From positions 1 to 38,582 of the forward strand of contig JAMOVG010000230.1 of the NCBI GenBank assembly GCA_027061725.1: a stretch of 38,582 bases of DNA. Direction: 5' to 3'. The notes below the pieces were generated by a model. That model made no database searches. It saw nothing but the letters and a program-made list of their open reading frames with translations, and had not been told where the DNA came from. The translations under genes and the position numbers were made by a program. Below are positions 35,853-38,582 of the stretch, one piece after another (position 1 is the stretch's first letter; each line of letters starts with the position of its first letter). Origin of the DNA: Desulfobacteraceae bacterium (GTDB taxonomy: Bacteria; Desulfobacterota; Desulfobacteria; Desulfobacterales; JALSRD01).

Positions 35853-36797
35853 TTATTTTCGGTACAGCGGTTCGATGCGTTGTCCCACCCGCCGGATGTT
35901 TTCGGCGACCACTTTCACGATGCCGTCCATGGAGACGTCGGTGGAGCCGGCGATGTGCGGCGTGGCCATCACGTTGTAGCGGAAGATGGGATCCTGGGGA
36001 TCGGGTGGTTCTTCCCAGAATACGTCCAGTCCGGCACCCGCGATCGAGCCGGAGGCCAGGGCTTCTTGCAGGGCGTCACGGTCAACCAGGCCGCCCCGCG
36101 AGAGGTTGACCAAATACGCATCGCGGCGCATGATGGAAAATGCGTGCCGGTCGATAATATGACGGCTTTCTTCCGTTACGGGCAGGCACAGCACGACAAA
36201 ATCGGACCGAGAAAGAAGCGCATCGAGATCACCCGGGCCGCCGGACCAGTCCAGCCCCAGTTCTTTGCGGGCGTCCTGCGGGCGGTGGCGCTTGATTCCC
36301 ATGAGGCGCACCCCGAAAGGCTTCAGCCGCTTTGCCAATGCTCGGCCGATGCCGCCCAGGCCGATAAGACCCACCGTACGCCCGTACAACGCCCGGCCCT
36401 GGGGCTGCCCCATGCGCTGCGCGGCCAGGCTGCGCGCCATTTCCCGCACGTTGCGGGAAAGGCCGATGATCATATAGACACCCAACTCGGCCACCGAGTC
36501 GGCGTTGCCGGAAATGTCGGTGGGCACATTGGCGACGGCGATGCCGCGCTGGCGCGCCGCTGCCACGTCCACCATCTCAAGCCCCGAGCCGCACTGCTGG
36601 ATGAGACGCAGCCGGTCTGCGCTTTCCAGCAGTTCTCGGGTCACCGGGCTCATGGTGGGAATCAGCACGTCGAATCCCTGCAGCGATTCAATGGCAAAGC
36701 CGCCGGTGGCCTCGAAACGGTGCTCGGGAAGCCGGTCACGGACGATGCCCAAAAACCCGCCCCACGCCTTTTCCGGGGCGGCAAACAGAATTTTCAT
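35853..36797 (-). CDS. D-isomer-specific 2-hydroxyacid dehydrogenase
   Basis: A 314-residue NAD(P)-dependent enzyme interconverting 2-hydroxyacids and 2-oxoacids. The cofactor fold has GLIGLGGIGRALAKRL; the catalytic arginine lies in NLSRGGLVD, the glutamate in DVFWEEPPDP and the histidine in TPHIAGST, a complete active site. Family members include glyoxylate/hydroxypyruvate, phosphoglycerate and formate dehydrogenases; the substrate here is unknown. ATG 36797 follows GAGGTG. It lies 109 nt upstream of the APC permease on the same strand, so both may belong with the dehydrogenase/importer operon downstream. Confidence 0.88.
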   Translation of the reverse strand: MKILFAAPEKAWGGFLGIVRDRLPEHRFEATGGFAIESLQGFDVLIPTMSPVTRELLESADRLRLIQQCGSGLEMVDVAAARQRGIAVANVPTDISGNADSVAELGVYMIIGLSRNVREMARSLAAQRMGQPQGRALYGRTVGLIGLGGIGRALAKRLKPFGVRLMGIKRHRPQDARKELGLDWSGGPGDLDALLSRSDFVVLCLPVTEESRHIIDRHAFSIMRRDAYLVNLSRGGLVDRDALQEALASGSIAGAGLDVFWEEPPDPQDPIFRYNVMATPHIAGSTDVSMDGIVKVVAENIRRVGQRIEPLYRK

Positions 36798-37369
36798 GAA
36801 AGCACCTCGAATTTTTCTGAAGAAAGGCGTGCCGACAGCTGCCGGCGGCTCTTTCCGCACAGGTTGACTGCCCCTTTCATTTGGCAGTTCGGGCGCCGGA
36901 ATTCAACCGTTTTGTGCCTTTTCCAGAAAGGACCGGAAAGGCGAAATCGATCGGGACGGGGATCGAAGAAACGGGAGGGTATCGCGGTTCGGCGACGCGC
37001 AAGAGGCATCAGGGCTCATGCCGGGGAGCCCGCTGTCGTCTGCAGTGCCGATTTTGCCGCCTCCATGGCACCGCCCTCCGGAAGTGCTCACCGCTTGCGG
37101 TGTGTTCTTTTGGCCATTTTCAGGAGCGCATCCACCATTTCCTTGAGCGAGGTGGTCTCGGTCCACGCTGAAAGCGCCGTTTTTTTATTCAGTATCGCGT
37201 GTTGACAGGCGTACCTTAACTACCATTGTCCGGGGACGACCAGCGCAGGGGAGCGGTTCTTGTAAGGCCGCACAGTGGGTTGATCCTTTGGGTCGGGCGT
37301 GTTAGCTTTTTCGGGAAAGCGGCTTCCGAAACGGAAGAACGACTGCCTTCCATCGGGGGAGACGAACGC
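36798..37369. other. Intergenic region of about 570 bp
   Basis: No convincing gene. A GGTTGA...TCAACC long-range inverted repeat enclosing CTGCC/GGCAG lies at about 36861-36906, upstream of the hydroxyacid dehydrogenase. A perfect TTGACA occurs at 37202-37207 on the plus strand, but the matching -10 is poor. A 43-codon open frame on the minus strand (37219-37087) has protein-like composition but no usable start codon. Confidence 0.5.
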
Positions 37370-38116
37370 ATGGCGGGTCGACAACGAGCGCTGCGGGAAC
37401 TGGCCAACATGCTGGCCTATGTGCTGGGAAGGCGCCCGGACGAGTTCGGGCTGGTGCCGGACCCGGAGGGGTACGTGCGCATCAAGGATTTGCTCAAGGC
37501 GCTCTGGGAGGAGCCGGGCTGGAAGCACATACGCCGGGCCGCCATCGATGAACTGGTTCTCAGTCTGCCGGATGCCCCCGTGGAGATCATCGAAAACCGT
37601 ATCCGGGCGGTGGACCGTGGGCACTTGCGGACGCCCGAGGCGGTCAGGAACCTGCCCAAACTGCTCTACATCTGCGTGCGCCGGAGAGCCCACCCGGTGG
37701 TCGTCAGCAAGGGGATGAGAACCACCGAAGGAGGCTGGCTGGTGCTGTCCGACGACCGTGAGATGGCGCAGCGCCTGGGCAAACGCAGCGACGCTTCACC
37801 GGTGCTGCTGACCGTGCACACGGGCAGCCGTGCGGCCCGCAGCGTGATTTTCTTCCAAGCCGGCGAAAACCTTTACCTGGCCAAATCCCTGCCGCCGGAG
37901 TGCCTCAGCGGTCCGCCCCTTCCCAAAGAAAAAAAGACCGAACCCAAAGGTCCGGCCAAACCCCTGGCACCCAAAGAACCGGGCAGCTTTTACCTGGATC
38001 CGACACGCTCCCGCCGGGGCGGCCGCCCGCAGCCAGACCCCGATGGCGGGTCGCGCGGCAAGGGCCGCAGGAAGGGCCGCAAGCCGCGGCGCGAGCGTCC
38101 GCCCTGGCGCTCCTGA
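37370..38116 (+). CDS. Divergent KptA/Tpt1-like RNA 2'-phosphotransferase-fold protein
   Basis: A 248-residue protein. Residues 8-175 follow the Tpt1 order: a winged-helix lobe with LAYVLGRRPDEFGLVPDPEGYV (compare LSYVLRHxPexxGLxlDexGWV), NRIRAVDRGH (compare RIRAxQGHS), SDDREMAQRLGKRS and PVLLTV. Tpt1 uses an Arg-His-Arg-Arg tetrad; here the first pair is G20-R21, and the LYHGT substrate segment reads LYICVR, so the normal NAD-dependent 2'-phosphate transfer is doubtful. A basic, proline-rich tail (about 180-248, ending RRKGRKPRRERPPWRS) may bind nucleic acid. ATG 37370 follows GGGGGA; the longer frame upstream has no family match. Followed by a strong terminator, so monocistronic on that side. 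Confidence 0.7.
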   Translation: MAGRQRALRELANMLAYVLGRRPDEFGLVPDPEGYVRIKDLLKALWEEPGWKHIRRAAIDELVLSLPDAPVEIIENRIRAVDRGHLRTPEAVRNLPKLLYICVRRRAHPVVVSKGMRTTEGGWLVLSDDREMAQRLGKRSDASPVLLTVHTGSRAARSVIFFQAGENLYLAKSLPPECLSGPPLPKEKKTEPKGPAKPLAPKEPGSFYLDPTRSRRGGRPQPDPDGGSRGKGRRKGRKPRRERPPWRS

Positions 38117-38140
38117 AAACCCCGCGCCGGAGAATGGAGG

Positions 38141-38164
38141 CTGCAAAGATTGTTTGCAGTTTTT
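38141..38164 (+). terminator. Intrinsic terminator after the KptA-like gene
   Basis: CTGCAAA (38141-38147), loop GATTG, TTTGCAG (38153-38159), then TTTTT (38160-38164). A 7-bp perfect stem with T-run, 24 nt after the stop codon. Confidence 0.75.
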
Positions 38165-38451
38165 CTTGGCGACCGCATAGCTTCTTGACGCCTGGGCGCT
38201 GTTCCGACCTTTTTCCTTTCTTGCCGGATTTTTTTGCCGTCTTTCAGTAGGACGCCAGGCGCTGTCAGCCGCAGGTTGGCCCAGTGGTGCGGTGGAAACC
38301 GAGCCGCTGAGACAAAAGGAAGGAAAACCGGAATGCATTTTGCAAAAAGGCCGGTGTGGGAGGGCCGCCGCCGGCCGCTTGCCGTCAAAGGCGGCGCCTT
38401 CCCACCGGTCTTAGAATTGCTGACAGCACTTGAGGAGAAAGGAGCAGCGAG
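38165..38451 (+). other. Leader region with large stem-loop upstream of the edge gene
   Basis: Between the terminator and the last gene lie about 290 bp with no credible coding frame. CCGG-t-GTGGGA (38351-38361) and GCCGCC (38364-38369) can pair with GGCGGC (38390-38395) and TCCCAC-CGG (38400-38408), a long imperfect hairpin without a T-run. The stretch 38285-38335 (GAAACCGAGCCGCTGAGACA and following) looks structured, but no known riboswitch family was matched. Confidence 0.35.
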
Positions 38452-38582
38452 ATGGCGGAAGAGACGTATATCGTACTGCAGCGGGTCAATCCGGTGGTGC
38501 CTGAAGCCGGTGCTTTGGGAACACGCATGGGCACGTTCGGTCCAGACACCGAGTCCTTCACCCTCCACGAGGCGGCCCTCAC
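38452..38582 (+). CDS. Unidentified protein, N-terminal 43 residues only
   Basis: The ATG follows AAAGGAG with seven-base spacing, a strong ribosome site, and the frame is open to the window edge. The visible part begins MAEETYIVLQRVNP and continues through GALGTRMGTFGPDTESFTLHEAAL. There is no signal peptide. Too little is present to assign a family. Confidence 0.7.
   Translation, partial: MAEETYIVLQRVNPVVPEAGALGTRMGTFGPDTESFTLHEAAL

Noticed and set aside
37087-37219. A 43-codon minus-strand frame ending in KEMVDALLKMAKRTHRKR
   Set aside because: Composition looks protein-like, but there is no ATG, GTG or TTG near the beginning, no ribosome site and no recognised family. Possibly a remnant; not annotated as a gene.
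38285-38335. Possible TPP riboswitch because of GGTGC...GCTGAGA
   Set aside because: The second conserved half (ACCTGAT...GGATAATGCCAGCG type) is absent.

Overview
The window is a GC-rich (low-to-mid 60s % by eye), gene-dense stretch of a Gram-negative anaerobe-type chromosome. NIF-type NifS/NifU, a TRAP transporter, a Memo-family protein, a bacteriohemerythrin, LPS genes for 8-amino-Kdo and a glycan-assembly block together suggest a sulfate-reducer-like Desulfobacterota (Desulfobacterales-type) bacterium. This is inference: there is no rRNA or other taxonomic marker. No tRNA, rRNA, CRISPR array or intact mobile element was recognised.

Layout. 1-4.2 kb: nifU-nifS (minus), a Memo-family gene (plus) and an omptin-like outer-membrane barrel (minus) that shares its stop-codon bases with Memo. 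4.3-9.4 kb (plus): a TRAP transporter dctP-dctQ-dctM behind a sigma70-type promoter overlapped by a perfect 14-bp palindrome, then panE-panB for pantoate. 9.4-13.9 kb (minus): a four-gene LPS operon kdnA-kdnB-kdsB-O-antigen ligase, predicted to make and activate 8-amino-3,8-dideoxy-manno-octulosonate. 14.1-16.0 kb: a MaoC/PhaJ-like hydratase, a bacteriohemerythrin and a cyanophycinase. 16.1-17.7 kb: a decaying patch with a phospholipase D-family gene fused across an internal deletion and a truncated, frameshifted AsmA-like gene. 17.9-23.2 kb (plus): MurJ-like flippase, methyltransferase, GT4 glycosyltransferase and AsnB-type amidotransferase, a surface-glycan block.

23.2-36.8 kb is the most unusual part. 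A cobalamin riboswitch with its own intrinsic terminator precedes a divergent TrpD-like phosphoribosyltransferase, a translationally coupled 79-residue unknown protein and a zinc alcohol dehydrogenase. Converging on these, with stop codons directly abutting, is a tight minus-strand operon: a HisD-like dehydrogenase (family that includes sulfopropanediol dehydrogenase HpsN), a complete polyamine-type ABC importer, a protein made of two degenerate HisB (imidazoleglycerol-phosphate dehydratase) folds in tandem, and an SDR dehydrogenase. Upstream on the same strand lie an APC permease with UspA domains and a D-2-hydroxyacid dehydrogenase. Paralogues of one tryptophan and two histidine pathway enzymes beside an importer and several oxidoreductases look like an uncharacterised uptake-and-conversion pathway, part of it apparently repressed by B12.

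The right edge holds a divergent KptA/Tpt1-like protein lacking the catalytic Arg-His pair, a strong terminator, a structured leader and the first 43 codons of an unidentified gene.
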